Source: Phaseolus vulgaris (Eukaryota; Streptophyta; Magnoliopsida; Fabales; Fabaceae). From it: 64,000 nucleotides of DNA. The stretch spans positions 9,073,845-9,137,844 of the forward strand of contig NC_023750.2 in the NCBI RefSeq assembly GCF_000499845.2. Reading direction: 5' to 3'. Under the pieces are notes generated by a model. That model saw only the letters and a list, made by a program, of their open reading frames with translations. It searched no databases and had not been told where the DNA came from. Position numbers and translations under genes: made by a program. Position 1 is the first letter of the stretch; every line of letters starts with the position of its first letter. This document shows positions 1 through 11,399 of this stretch, one piece after another.

Positions 1-570
1 AGATTGCTTAGAGATTGAGATTGATCAAAGTGTGTGAGCTAGGATTTTCTCTTGTATTGATTTCAGATTCGTTCTGTAACAAGTGTAATCCTTGTATCTG
101 TTGAAAGAAACCTTGTGTGTTTGCTGAGAAGTGTTGTGTCTTGAGGGGATCAAGATTCTTAGTGTTGGTGTGTTGACTAAGAGGAGTGTGTGTCTTGAGG
201 GGATCAAGGTCACTTATTTGGTTGTGGTGTAAGTGATCTAGGTTTGATTGCTTAGTGGAATTCCTCAGTGGTTTCTGAGAAGACTGGATGTAGCTCTGGG
301 TTTAGAGTGAACTAGTATAAACATCTGTGTGCATTCTCTCTATCCTTAATCTCTTTAAATTCAGTTTTAATATTTGCAAACTAGTATAAACAACCGATTG
401 TTTCTGCGAAACAACTGATTGTTTTTCTGGTGCTGTTGTTTTTGCTTTGTGTTTTGGAAAACTGAATTTCTTATCATTTGTTTCTCGAAGTAATTTCATT
501 CTTGGCTTAAAAGTTTGCGAAAACCCTCTTTAAACAATTCACCCCCCCTCTAGTTTAAAGTCATCCATTC
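1..570 (+). mobile_element. 3' part of a SIRE/Maximus-like Copia LTR (copy A)
   Basis: This is the right-hand part of an LTR whose full-length relative lies at 31804-32868. The two match from the first base of the window through the C-rich tract and the motif CTCTAGTTTAAAG near 550. Copy A stops at about 570, where CACTA transposase sequence begins. The LTR predates the segmental duplication because both copies carry it in the same place. Assignment to the SIRE/Maximus lineage rests on general resemblance of the C-rich 3' end and the ACAACCGATTGTTT motifs, so it is tentative. Confidence 0.6.
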
Positions 571-1717
571 TAATAAGATAAACATTTATGTCATTCCCTA
601 GTTGTTTCGGACCGGATATCATCATAGACAACATCAAGTATTTTCGCTTCATGCACAATCCAGGAGGTAAGTTGTAAATAACTAGTAAAACAGGCCATGA
701 ATAGAGATTTGTACTCATATTACCAAACAGATTCATTCTATTTATAGCTAAACCAAGTCGAATATTTTTTTATTCTTTACCAAACTCTGGAAACTCATCA
801 TCAAATTTCTTCCACTGAATAGAATCAGTTGGATGTCGGTACATGTCATCACATTTCCTCTCATTTGCATGCCATATAAGATTCTTAGCATTATTTGGGT
901 TTGCAAACAAACGCTTCATCCTTGGAATGATGGAAATATACCACATAACCTTCATTGGGGGTCCATGCTTTTCTATATCTTCAATAGTATCATCATCTTT
1001 TTGTTTCAACTTATAACGTGATAACCCACACCTCGGACAACTTTTCAACAATTCAAAATCTTTTTGGTATAATATACAATCATTAAGACATGCATGTCTC
1101 TTTTTATACTCCATACCCATTGGACAAAGAATCTTTTTGGCCTCATAATTACGATTAGGTAGAGTATTTCCCTCTAGAAGCATATCCTTCAACAACTGAA
1201 GCAATTCCGTGAAGCTTTTATCAGTCCATCCATTTATTGTCTTCAAATTCATCAATCTTAACATCGCCGACCACCATGTGAAGTTAGTTTATTCAGGATA
1301 CAATGGAATCTCTGCACCGCTTGACATACTTCCTTATCCATGCACTTCTGCAAAAGACTCAACTCCCACATCACGAATCATGTCTTCCAATCAATCATCA
1401 TCTACATCATCATGTACTGCATCATCCATGGTGGAGCCCACATATTCTTTAGTTACGAAAACATGTGGTAAATTTAACAATTCACCATGCCATGTCCAAG
1501 TTTTATAAGATCGAAGAAACCCATCACATAGAAGGTGCTCCCTCATTATCTTAACATCCAATATCCTTCCATTTAAACAGTTAACGCATGGACACCTGAT
1601 CTTTGCTCCATCATGACCACTATTAATCGCGTTACGTTATGCAAATTGTATAAATTCTTCTACTCCTCTTTCGTACTTATCACTTATGCAAAGAGAATTA
1701 ATCCAATTTCGATCCAT
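571..1717 (-). pseudogene. CACTA transposase (TNP2-like, Transposase_21) pseudogene, C-terminally truncated
   Basis: An ATG at 1717 opens with MDRNWINSLC, the usual start of plant TNP2-like CACTA transposases. The frame soon meets stops and shifts. The best preserved block is at 770-1264 (164 aa), with a Cys-rich segment CPRCGLSRYK and the downstream PPMKVMWY...RMKRLFA region typical of the family. Another piece lies at 539-736. Family members usually exceed 700 aa, and here only roughly half is represented before sequence is lost at the LTR junction. It would have bound and cut the element ends in the nucleus, but it is certainly inactive. Confidence 0.8.
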
Positions 1718-2354
1718 TCTATTTTGAAATAGTCATTCAGGTGATTTTTAATCAGTGTTCTATCCAACACGTCTATCGAGGGTCGAACACCTCCGGACTC
1801 AATACCAGCACGTATCAATTGCCGAGGGTGGAACACACCCTCGGACTCAATACAAACACGATAATTTTATTCTAAAATAACATAATATAAATTAAAATTA
1901 AAATAAACACTAAATAATATAAATTTTAAAAAATACAAATTTAATACATAAAAAAAATCATAACATTAAAAAAAATCAAAAAATACAAAACATCACTAAC
2001 CTTGTGTGTGAAGGCAACGTTACTAAGAGTGGCACGGCGGCGGCAACGGATGAGGCGGTGGACGCGGAAGCAGCAACGGAGCACACAAGAAACCACAGAG
2101 GAACCTACGAAGGCAATGCAACCGTATCAATGAAGGCAATGCAACATATGAAAAGTATTAATAACGCTGTATGAACGAAAAATACATTGGTGAAGAAGAA
2201 AGAGAGCTCACAAACTTACCACGAAGGCACGAACGCTACAAGAAGAGAGGAACACGAAGCGCAAATGAGAGCATAGTGCAAACACGAAACGCTTCTGAAG
2301 AAAGAAAGAAAGAGTAGTGAATGGCGCGCTTCTGAAGTGAAAAGTTAGGGTAAA

Positions 2355-2551
2355 AATGATTTACGAGTTCGACTATTTGTAATAGCCGCACTCGTAAATC
2401 AAGCGCTTTGATTTACAAGTGCGGCTATTACAAAGAGTTGCATTTGTAAATGAACATAATTTCAAAAGTGTCATCGTATTTTTTACGAGTGCGTCTGTTC
2501 GTAAAGTCGCACTTTATAAGGCGCCCTTGTTTTGAGCTTTTTGCACTAGTG
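2355..2551. repeat. CACTA subterminal repeat region
   Basis: Short direct and inverted copies of a motif like TTTACGAGTGCGGCTATT occur about five times between 2355 and 2515, just inside the CACTA terminus at 2551. Such arrays are the usual binding sites of the CACTA TNPA-type protein. That role here is inferred from position and layout. Confidence 0.6.
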
Positions 2552-5215
2552 ATTTTAATTATGAATAAATCTATTGTTTTAAATAGTAATAATCTAATAG
2601 GGTTTATTTGAGCCTTAACTATTTTTACTGATAATCTTGTAATTTTAGTTTAGTCACAGTAGACGGTCTAATATTTCTCATAATAGATGGTCTATCTAGA
2701 TAGTTTAATAGTTACATGGAGTAGATGGTCCAACGAATCCTTTGCAAAGACTTAACTAAAAGAAGCACTTTAGCAACATCAAACTTAATGAAGACAATGG
2801 TGTAGAAAGACTCTGATGTGAATGTTTTAGACTAGACTGTCTAATAGAATCATCTACTACACTGGTGCACGAGTTTGATAGGAGTCTCTACTCATGCGAG
2901 TGGACTTGATCAAACAAAGTTCAAGTTCCTTCTCTGACTCAAAAACTGAAAATGAAATCTGAGTGAAAGAATTGGAGACTAAAATCTATAATATCTCTAA
3001 AACAAGTTAGGAAGCAAATCGACTGAAAAAAAATAATAAAGAGAATTGTGACAGAACAGGGTACAAAATCCGAAAATTCTAGATTGTTGAAAACTGAGAA
3101 TTTGTGAACAATATCTAAACCACAATAGCACTTGAGAGTCAACCTACTTTTTTTTATAGTTTTTCATCATCTACTTTACTTTTTCGGCTAAACATCCTTA
3201 AACTTTCTTTAATCTTTATAGTTATTACTAACTTTTATTACTTGTAAATGAATTGTGAACACCGTTTGACTGGATTTATATTGGAGTCGTTGGAAAATAA
3301 CTTAATATTAATTGATCCTATCTATACTATCATCTCTTTAGCGTTAAACAGTTGATCACAACGTGAGACGATTTATACTCAATTTGTTTTTAATTTGATT
3401 ATGAAACGACATCGATCACAATCTCATACTTGAATATGTATTCCATATCTTTGTCTTTTTTTATCATCCTTTAGTGGTTCAATCATTGTTTAGGATTTAC
3501 CATTTAGCAATGCAAGCTTCTAACATGCTAGATTAAGCCATTGGTGTTATTGTTTATGCGAATAGCTTTTTGGTTTAGAAAACTTATTACAAATATGAAC
3601 ATGGAACTAACAAGGAGCACACATACATTAGATGACAATGATGTTGATATTTAGCAAATAACCAAAAAAATTCATAATAAAGCAAAATCAAGTTCTATTT
3701 TAAAAGAAATTTAGAAAGATGGAGAAGTACAACTTGTCTATTATGAAACATAACATAAAAAACACACATCCTAACAATGAATCTACCCAAAATTAGAAGG
3801 GAGTTTCCTAGAAAAAGATATGGCACATGCAGCTTAAATGTTAAGAATGAGTGTTAGTGATGTGAGTTGATTTTAGGATTGTTCATATTTTTGGTGTGAC
3901 ACTTTACTTAGATTGAGATTTTAGGAATTTAAGAGTGAAGACCTTAGGAAAATCCCCATTGGACATTAACTTAACCAAGTGGTTAAGTAGATGTGAAGGT
4001 TCATTTCACAAAGGCAAAAGGAAAAGACAATTATAAGGTGAAAATGATGCTAGAAGGTGCGGAATTAAAGAACAAGGAAAAGAAACCAAAAATAGAATTG
4101 TCGAATGGAAACAAGGAAAACCAAACAAGAACATGATACAAAGAGTAAAAATAGAATGACAAAGGAAGAATAGATGAAGGAAGGAGAAAGCTTATGTGAT
4201 GGATTTGAGAAGTGGAAGACGCCACTTGGAGTGTGATTGGCCTCCAAGATAAGTGAAGATAGCCGCCACTTGAGAGCTCTCAAAACTCACAAGATAAGAC
4301 CTAAATGCTAAGAGGAATTCCAACCTCACTAACACATCACACAATTTGTGCAGAGTAACTCTTCTTTTATTAATTTCAACTAGTCAAATACATTAGGTAG
4401 GTCTCCTATTTATAGGTGAAGGAGCCTTGGAGAACAAGATAAAATGGTAGGATGGGAAAAGGGAAAAAATGGACAACCTTAGGGTTTGACCGCATCCTAG
4501 GCTTGTCCTTCTAGAAACTAGGTCAAAATGTCTTCCAAAAGGGCTAGGAACAAGCATTTTAGCTTATTATGCTAAAGGTACCTTATTCTAGCCTATATTT
4601 GCTATTTAGACCCCAAAAGTAAGTCCAAATTATTTACAACTTATTTTATTCTTAAGAAGACCAGCAGGAAGAACTTGAGATGCTCTGGTCTTTGTCCATT
4701 TCTCCCTCTGGTGAGGTCTTCACTTCAATGTTGAGATGACCTTTCATAGTTTGCATCTTTGGTCATATTCTTGTTGTCTTGGTTTGTATCAGACAATTGA
4801 TCCATGTATAAAAATATCCATTATGTTTCTCTTGATTTTTAGGTGCTAAAGAGTTAAATAATATTTTTTAAGAAACTTTTTAGGCTATAAAGAATTCATA
4901 TTATTTGATTTGATTTTTAAGAATTTGTTATTTTAATTAGCTTTTGATTTTGTGTACTTTTTTTCACCTCATCAATGTTTAAAGTATAAATTTACATTTC
5001 ACAATTGAATAAAAGAAATGTCTTCTAAAAAATATATCCTCTATTTTTTTCAGCCAATTGTATATATTTTATATAACCAACAGAAATATATAACAACTGC
5101 ATTGAACTGCAGAACAGATTGAAGAAGAACCACAAGCACATGCAAATTATGACAGACAAAACAAACAAAACAAAAACAAAGGAAGTGACAACCGTAAGAC
5201 CCCTCTTTGTTCAAA
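2552..5215. other. Copy A spacer of the segmental duplication, no gene seen
   Basis: AT-rich sequence colinear with 32916-34679 and 45045-45344. I see no coding gene. About 640 bp (roughly 4003-4645) is absent from copy B. That block contains a TATA-like CTATAAATAG on the minus strand near 4410 and could be an inserted LTR-like piece, or sequence lost from B. The last 250 bp are the 3' flank of the receptor kinase gene. Confidence 0.6.
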
Positions 5216-7845
5216 CTATCTTGAATCATGGTCATGATTTTGGAGCCTCTCAGCAACTTGGCTCATGTTGGGTCTCGCGTTTTTCTCTTCCTCTACACAT
5301 TCCAGAGCCACCGTTGCCAATATCTCCATTTCATTCATGTCATAGTTCGATCCCAAAGCAGGGTCAACGATCTCATCCACCCAAGATGCTCCCACTTCTG
5401 ATCCTTTCCTCTTTTTCTCCCTCACCCATGTCACCAATCTCTCATTATGACCTGACTCTGATTCTGACTCTGTGAATTGGACACCTGTTGTTGGGCTCCT
5501 TCCAGTGATTATCTCCAAGAGAACAATGCCATAGCTGTACACATCAACCTTGGAAGTGATTGGCAAGTTGAAAACCCATTCAGGTGCCATGTAACCTCTT
5601 GTTCCTCTTATCCTTGAGAAGCTTGAATTGTTGACATTGTTCCGGTTAAGTAGCTTAGACAACCCAAAATCCCCTACTTTTGGTTTATAATCAGAGTCAA
5701 GAAGTATGTTTTGAGGCTTGATGTCACAATGCAAAACCCACTCCAAGCATTCTTCATGCAAGTAGGCCAGACCCCTTGCTGTTCCCACAGCAATGTTATA
5801 CCTTTTGCTCCAGTCAAGTGCATTTGAAGCTGATGAAAGGTTGTGAGCCAAAGAACCATTCTTCATGTACTCATAAACCAACAACCTATGCTTTCCCTCT
5901 GCACAATACCCCAACATGCCAATCAAATTCATGTGGTTAAGCCTTCCAATGATACTTACCTCAGCCAGAAACTCGCTTTCTCCTTGGTTTGCTACTTCAT
6001 GCAGACGCTTTATTGCCACCACTTGATTATCTGTCAAGACACCCTTATACACTGTTCCACCACCACCCCTTCCAATCTCTTCGCTGAAACCTTTGGTGGC
6101 TTGTTTCAGTTCAGAGTAACTGAATTTCCTGAACCCCGTTTCCACGGCAACAACATAGCCTTCGTTATCAGTATTTTTCCTGAACAAGAAACACCACACC
6201 ACAAAGATGCACACAACCTCAATTCCACCTAAGGCAACCGCAAACCACAACATGAACTTCACCAACTCATTTCCTTTTTCTTTGGTATATGGTCTCGCTA
6301 GAACTTCCTCTACTGCACTACTCCCCCCACATACCATGCCATTGCCATTATGTACAATTCCTATGTCATCAAAGTCACGGGGCAGTCGCAGGAAGAATGC
6401 TCCGTCGAAACCCGCTGAACGATGCCCATTTAGTAACTGCCTCTTGAGGTAGCACTGACTACCTTGCCCATCTTGCTTCGGAAAGTTGAACTGAAACCCT
6501 TTGCATTCACACAACCTTAAACACTCATCCACACATTGTTGGTACGTGTGATTCGAATAGAGACCATAGTCGTATCCGTAAAAGTCCGTTTGAGGCAAGG
6601 TCAAGAAGTTAGACTCTTGCGGTGTGTTGCCGCACCAAGACTGGAAATTTGGTTCGCAACCTTGAGACCAGTCTTGAGCATTATTCCAACTGTGACCTGA
6701 TCGCATAAACAAAAATCATGAATGAACACGCGAACCTCACCAAAACAGAAGCAGACAAGTGCTGCAATGAAAATCCATATATACAAGCACTTGGTAAGTC
6801 TTTCTCTATGCAATATTCCAGCATACGGTACCAAACATGTTTTAATATTTATGCTTGACATCGTACTAAAACTAGTAACAGGTACAATATTTGTGCTTTA
6901 AATACCTGGAACACAGGAACACGTTCTTCCAATGGTGGGGTCATTGGTGCAATAGCTGTTGGGTCCACAAATGCCATGAATGAAACAAGGTTGGGGGCGA
7001 AACAGCCCTGACACCACCCACTTCTCTTCTCCATCTATCATGGTGTACACCCTCACATTACCGTCATGATCCAGGGTCAATCTCCGCTGAAGCACCGTCC
7101 CGTAATCTATCGTTCTGAAAGTGAAGTTGTCGGAAGAAAGCACGGCACCCAAATCATCAAGCAAAGCAACCCTGCTATCATTGAAAGTAGATCTGCCGTT
7201 GCCATTACCGAAGTTGTTGCTCTGAAGCCAAGCGTAAGGCCAGAAAACGCTGGAAACTCGAGGGCCCTGGTAGATGAGGCGTAGAACATTCTCGAAGTCG
7301 AAGAAGAGCTTGTAGAAACCGGAGGAGTGGTTGCTCCCGCTTCTGGAGGAAACCAGGTTGGTGCTCCCTCTCAGAGGCTGATTTGGAAGAAGCGTGTCGG
7401 TTGGGAAATCGAAGCTCTGCCACAAAACAGTGTTGTTGGAGGAATCTTCGAGGAGTACGAGGTTGCCGGAGTCGTGCAAACGTAAGTGGACTTGTTTGGA
7501 TGTGGTGGCGGTGGCGGTGGACCAGACTTGGAACTGGGCGGCGTCGGTGAGAACGAGGTTGCCGGATTTGAGAAGGGAGAGGGTGGAGCGTTTTCCGTTA
7601 ACGGGGTGGTCCCGGTTGGCGATCCAAACGAGGGTGTTGGGTGAGTTGGTGTACCATATTGCGAAGCAGAAAGCGTTGTGTCCGACGGCGTAAAAGCCTG
7701 CTGTGAATGTTGGTTTGGGTGATGACACTATCACGTCTTCATTCAACTTCTCTACGGAGAGAGAGAAGGAAGATGAAGCATGCAACTTATGGAACAATAT
7801 CAGAGAAATCAGAACACCCAAACACAATGTTGTTGAAGATGCCAT
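5216..7845 (-). CDS. G-type lectin receptor-like Ser/Thr protein kinase, copy A (ZmPK1-like)
   Basis: Two exons: 7845-6906 and 6696-5216, joined over a 209-bp GT-AG intron (6905-6697), give 806 codons with no stop. Predicted parts: signal peptide about 1-25; B-lectin domain about 35-150; EGF-like Cys cluster about 286-313; PAN/apple domain about 325-410; membrane helix about 459-485; kinase from about 505. The kinase shows the glycine loop GRGGGGTVYKG (about 522), the VAIK lysine (about 543), HCD in place of HRD (636-638), DFG (656-658) and APEW (684-687). It should sit in the plasma membrane with lectin/PAN outside and kinase inside. HCD marks it as non-RD-like. The layout matches putative receptor protein kinase ZmPK1 relatives; the ligand is unknown. 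The start is the first Met before a clear signal peptide, and the same start is kept in copy B. Confidence 0.9.
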
Positions 7846-8348
7846 TAGTGGATTTTCTCATGCTATGGTATGGTCTATTATGGGTGTACGTAATTTGTGA
7901 GTATTTAAAGTGAAAAAGGAAGAAGCATTCCAACACGAGGTGAGTAGGTGAATAGTTGTTTAGGCTGAACATGATGGAATTATGAATGATTAAACAGCAC
8001 AATTGTCTTACTTTAATTGAAAATGGGAAAACGAGAGGAACCTGCAAAGAAGACTTAGCAACTCATTCATGCATTAGTCTGCGTCGATGTTTAAAGTCAT
8101 ATGGTTCAAACAGAGATAAAAAAATCCTTAGTAATAGCACCAACCAACCACACACTTGTTCTTATTAAACGAAGTTGGTTTTCATTAATCACATAATTGT
8201 AGACCAATCTGTTGCAATATCAATGTTCATGAAAACTGTCTTTATCAATTTTCTTTGTTTTTTCTTCTTTCCTTTTCGCAAGTAACATTCTTTCCAAGGC
8301 AGCCAAATGACCTTAACCGATATACGCCATCATCCTAGTATCTCCTAA
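7846..8348. other. Upstream region of receptor kinase copy A
   Basis: Colinear with 47975-48536 of copy B apart from small indels, including about 60 bp present only in B near 48120-48180. This is the likely promoter region. No coding sequence is seen. Confidence 0.6.
7893..7905 (-). promoter_or_regulatory. Possible TATA-like element of receptor kinase copy A
   Basis: The minus strand carries TTTAAATAC about 50 bp upstream of the ATG, in an AT-rich region. The same motif is kept in copy B near 48030. The weak consensus and short distance to the ATG leave this uncertain. Confidence 0.3.
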
Positions 8349-8357
8349 TATACAATA
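8349..8357. repeat. 9-bp target-site duplication, left copy
   Basis: TATACAATA lies immediately left of the foldback element and is repeated perfectly at 16263-16271. The paralogous site in copy B (48537-48545) has one copy only. Confidence 0.85.
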
Positions 8358-8615
8358 GAAAAATGATGGTTGAATAACTGTTGTAAATGCTTGTTCCAGC
8401 ATACAACCCTTACATGGTAAGGATAATAATATTTTATTTCTATTGTGGGGTCCAGTAAAAATTTCTGAAAAGATAATATTTGAGTGCCCTTTGTCACATT
8501 GTGAAATTAGGTTAAAAATTGGGGTTGCACTTCTTTCACTTTTCTTTTGAGTTCCTTGCCGTTTCCCCTCTTCTCCTCCACATCCTCTTTCACCTTCTCC
8601 TCAAGCTTTATCTTC

Positions 8616-8790
8616 AATGTTGGTGGTGGTCGTGGTGGGTGCGCCTCTTTTCACGATGGTTGGTTGTCGTCGTGGGTGTGGCTGTTTTGACGGTGGTTGG
8701 TCGTGGTGGTGGATGCGCGTCTTTCCACAGTGATTGGTCGTCGTTGTGGGTGCGACTGTTTTGACAGTGGTTGGGTGGTGGTATTTGTGA
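8616..8790. repeat. GT-rich minisatellite in the left foldback arm
   Basis: About five degenerate units of roughly 36-40 bp with the core GGTGGTTGGTCGTGGTGG. The inverted counterpart lies at 15765-16030. Translations are runs of Thr, His and Asn, so the short ORFs here are not genes. Confidence 0.7.
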
Positions 8791-9839
8791 CCAAAGGTAA
8801 TACATTTTGTCTGTTGCTAATTTTTTTGGAGTATGATGATTTTTTATGGAATATACTGTTAAACAGTATATATTTTGGTGTACTTAGTTTCTGTAAATAT
8901 GCATGGTTTTTCAAAAAAAAAAAAATTCTCCAAAAAAGGCCTCTTTTGAAGCTATGATATTGTAAAGAAAAATGATGTTGGTATGAGTTTTCCAAATATC
9001 GAGACTCTATTGTGAATTCAGTCACCATTGAGTATATAGACAATGAGAGAGAGGTCACTACATACTGATATTGTATATAATTAATCCTTGTTTGAGTATT
9101 TATTACATATATGTGTCTTGGTGTATAAATAATGCAGAGTCTTGGTTTGGATAGATAATCATGTGAGTGATTATTGTATATATGTGCCTTAATATATAAA
9201 AAATGCAGAATGATGCTTTGGAATTTTTTAATCCTGTGAGTGATTATTGCATATGTGTGTTTTGGTATGTAAATAATGCAGAGTCTTTCTTTGGAATGTT
9301 AGGTTGTTGAGGAGCCAAAATTTTTAAGGCAATTGTTTAATCTAGATGGTTGAAATTGTATGTTCCTAATTTATTCACAACTATTACTTTAGAAATGAAA
9401 ATGATTATGTGAAGTTATCTCTGCATATTTTAATATGAGAAGAACTCACTTCCATTATAGTAAGCACATAAGCAAGTCTAGTAGTTGAAAGTTATGGTAA
9501 GAAAACCTTATTTTTGTTCTCTATGCAGATTAAAAATACTCGAACATATTATAATCAAACACAAGGGTAGCCAAGAGTTTGTTATTACTGCGAAATAATC
9601 AAGAGACAAAAACTACCCAATTCATGTTTTCCTCAACAAACTGTTTTGTGGTAAATTGCGTCACTATTCTATGTAACCCTTGATCCATGAATCACATTAC
9701 AAAAGTATTCCATTAGTAGAAAAATGCCAAATAATTTTGAAATTTTAATAAGATATCGTGACTATCTATGCAGAATGAAGATTATATTAAGTTAAATTAT
9801 TGAATTTAGATGTGAAAAGGGTGAAATAGACTAATAAAA

Positions 9840-10590
9840 TTTTCTGGTTGGTTGGGGTGGTCATGTGGTGGGGAGAAAGTAGGTTAAATGAGGTCTTTAA
9901 AGGCCATGAGTGTAGAGCAATGTGAAGTGAGCACAAAAATTCACTAAACTTAGAGGGTGACAGTATGTGGTAACTCTAGTAGGACTTTGTGGTGACCCAC
10001 ATTACACTTCCTGCACAGACTCAGGAAAAGTTTTTATGGAAATGTCAAGTGAGTGTTCGTGTTGGTTGAGGAGGATCATGAGGGTGGGGAGAAAGTGGGT
10101 TAAATGAGTTCTTTAGAGGCCATGAGAGATAGACCCACGTGAAGTGAGCATAAAATTCACTGAACTTAGAGGGTGACAGTATGTGGTGACCCTCATAGGA
10201 ATATGTGGTGACCCACATTACACTTCCTGCACAGACCCAGGGAGAGTTTTTATGGAAATGTCAAGTGAGTGTTCGTGTTGGTTAGGGAGGATCGTAAGGG
10301 TGGGGAGAAAGTGGGTTAAATGAATTCTTTAGAGGCCATGAGTGTAGAGTAGTATGAAGTAACCACAAAATTCACTCAATTTAGAAAGTGACACTATGTG
10401 GTGACTGTAGAGGGAATATGTGATGACCCACATTACACTTCCTGCACATACCCAGGGAAAAATTTTCTGGAAATGGGAAGTGAGTGTTCTTGTTGGTTGC
10501 ATTGGGGCATGAGGTGGGGAGAAAGTTGTTTAATTGAGGTTTTTAAAAACCATGAGTGTAGAGAAGTGTGAAGTGGGCACAATTTGTTTG
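9840..10590. repeat. ~215-bp tandem repeat in the left arm, about 3.5 copies
   Basis: The landmark GGTGGGGAGAAAGT recurs near 9866, 10084, 10299 and 10513, a period of about 215 bp. Each unit also contains GTGGTGACCCACATTACACTTCC. Units differ by scattered substitutions. Confidence 0.85.
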
Positions 10591-11399
10591 TTTGTACTAT
10601 AACTTATTTCTATACATAACTTCAGGTCATTCTGTTATTTCTACTATAACTTATTCCAATCTTTTTATTAAATTTGTTATATATCAAGATGTTTTTAAGT
10701 CATCTTTGTTATTTTTTTGCAAGTAAAAAACAACGCTCTAAGTAAATGTTGACAAATGCGACAATGTATTCAGGATGGAGTTTATGAATGACATGTGTAC
10801 AATTTTGTTATGTATTCTCGAACAATAGTGGTAGATGTTCAGTCACCCACTTAATGCAATTGGTGGATTGTATATGTTTGTATGAAAATTTTGTGACCGA
10901 TATATTTTGTAAGATAAAAGTGTGTATGGTTATCCCAAGAAATATATTTTTTACAAAATGTTATGTTTTCTCTTCTTTTCAAAGTCATTACTCAAATATT
11001 TATTTTGGGAATAAGAATGCGGAAGAATTTTCTAAATCCAAGAATTATGTGAGTGCTCTTAGCAATGATGCATTTTCACTTGACACACCTAATTTGGTTC
11101 CAACCAAAGGCCAAGATTACTTGTATTTAAGCACTGATGTTTTTTCGTTTGCACTTAATAATATCGTTCAAGCCAAACATGTCCAGTGGTGAAGGGGTGC
11201 CTTTTCGATCACACTAAAATTAATGCCTTGAACGAAATTCATCCATTGGTGAATGGGTGCAGTTTAGCTTGCACTAAAAATATTGGATTCAGCAAAAATG
11301 ATCCACTGATTGAGAAATCAACAATCACAAGCGCAATAATGAGAGAGAAAAGGAAATGTAACCTGATTGAGAAATATTGCCTCACTCCAATATTTTGAG

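Larger units (their letters stand above)
571..2551 (-). mobile_element. Truncated CACTA (En/Spm) DNA transposon
   Basis: On the minus strand the element begins at 2551 with CACTAGTGCAAAAAGC, a CACTA-type terminal repeat. Subterminal repeats follow, then a decayed TNP2-like transposase reading leftwards. The other terminus is missing: coding sequence abuts LTR sequence at about 570. Compared with copy B (32869-32915), about 45 bp of target sequence is also absent here, so insertion was accompanied or followed by a deletion. No 3-bp target duplication can be checked because one end is lost. Confidence 0.75.

Noticed and set aside
5119..5475. 118-codon plus-strand ORF, repeated at 45257-45604
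   Set aside because: It is the shadow of the conserved receptor-kinase 3' end on the other strand.
10788..11192. 134-codon ORF in the left arm
   Set aside because: Its mirror at 12514-12916 is broken into separate frames and neither shows a known domain. It is repeat-arm sequence rather than a gene.
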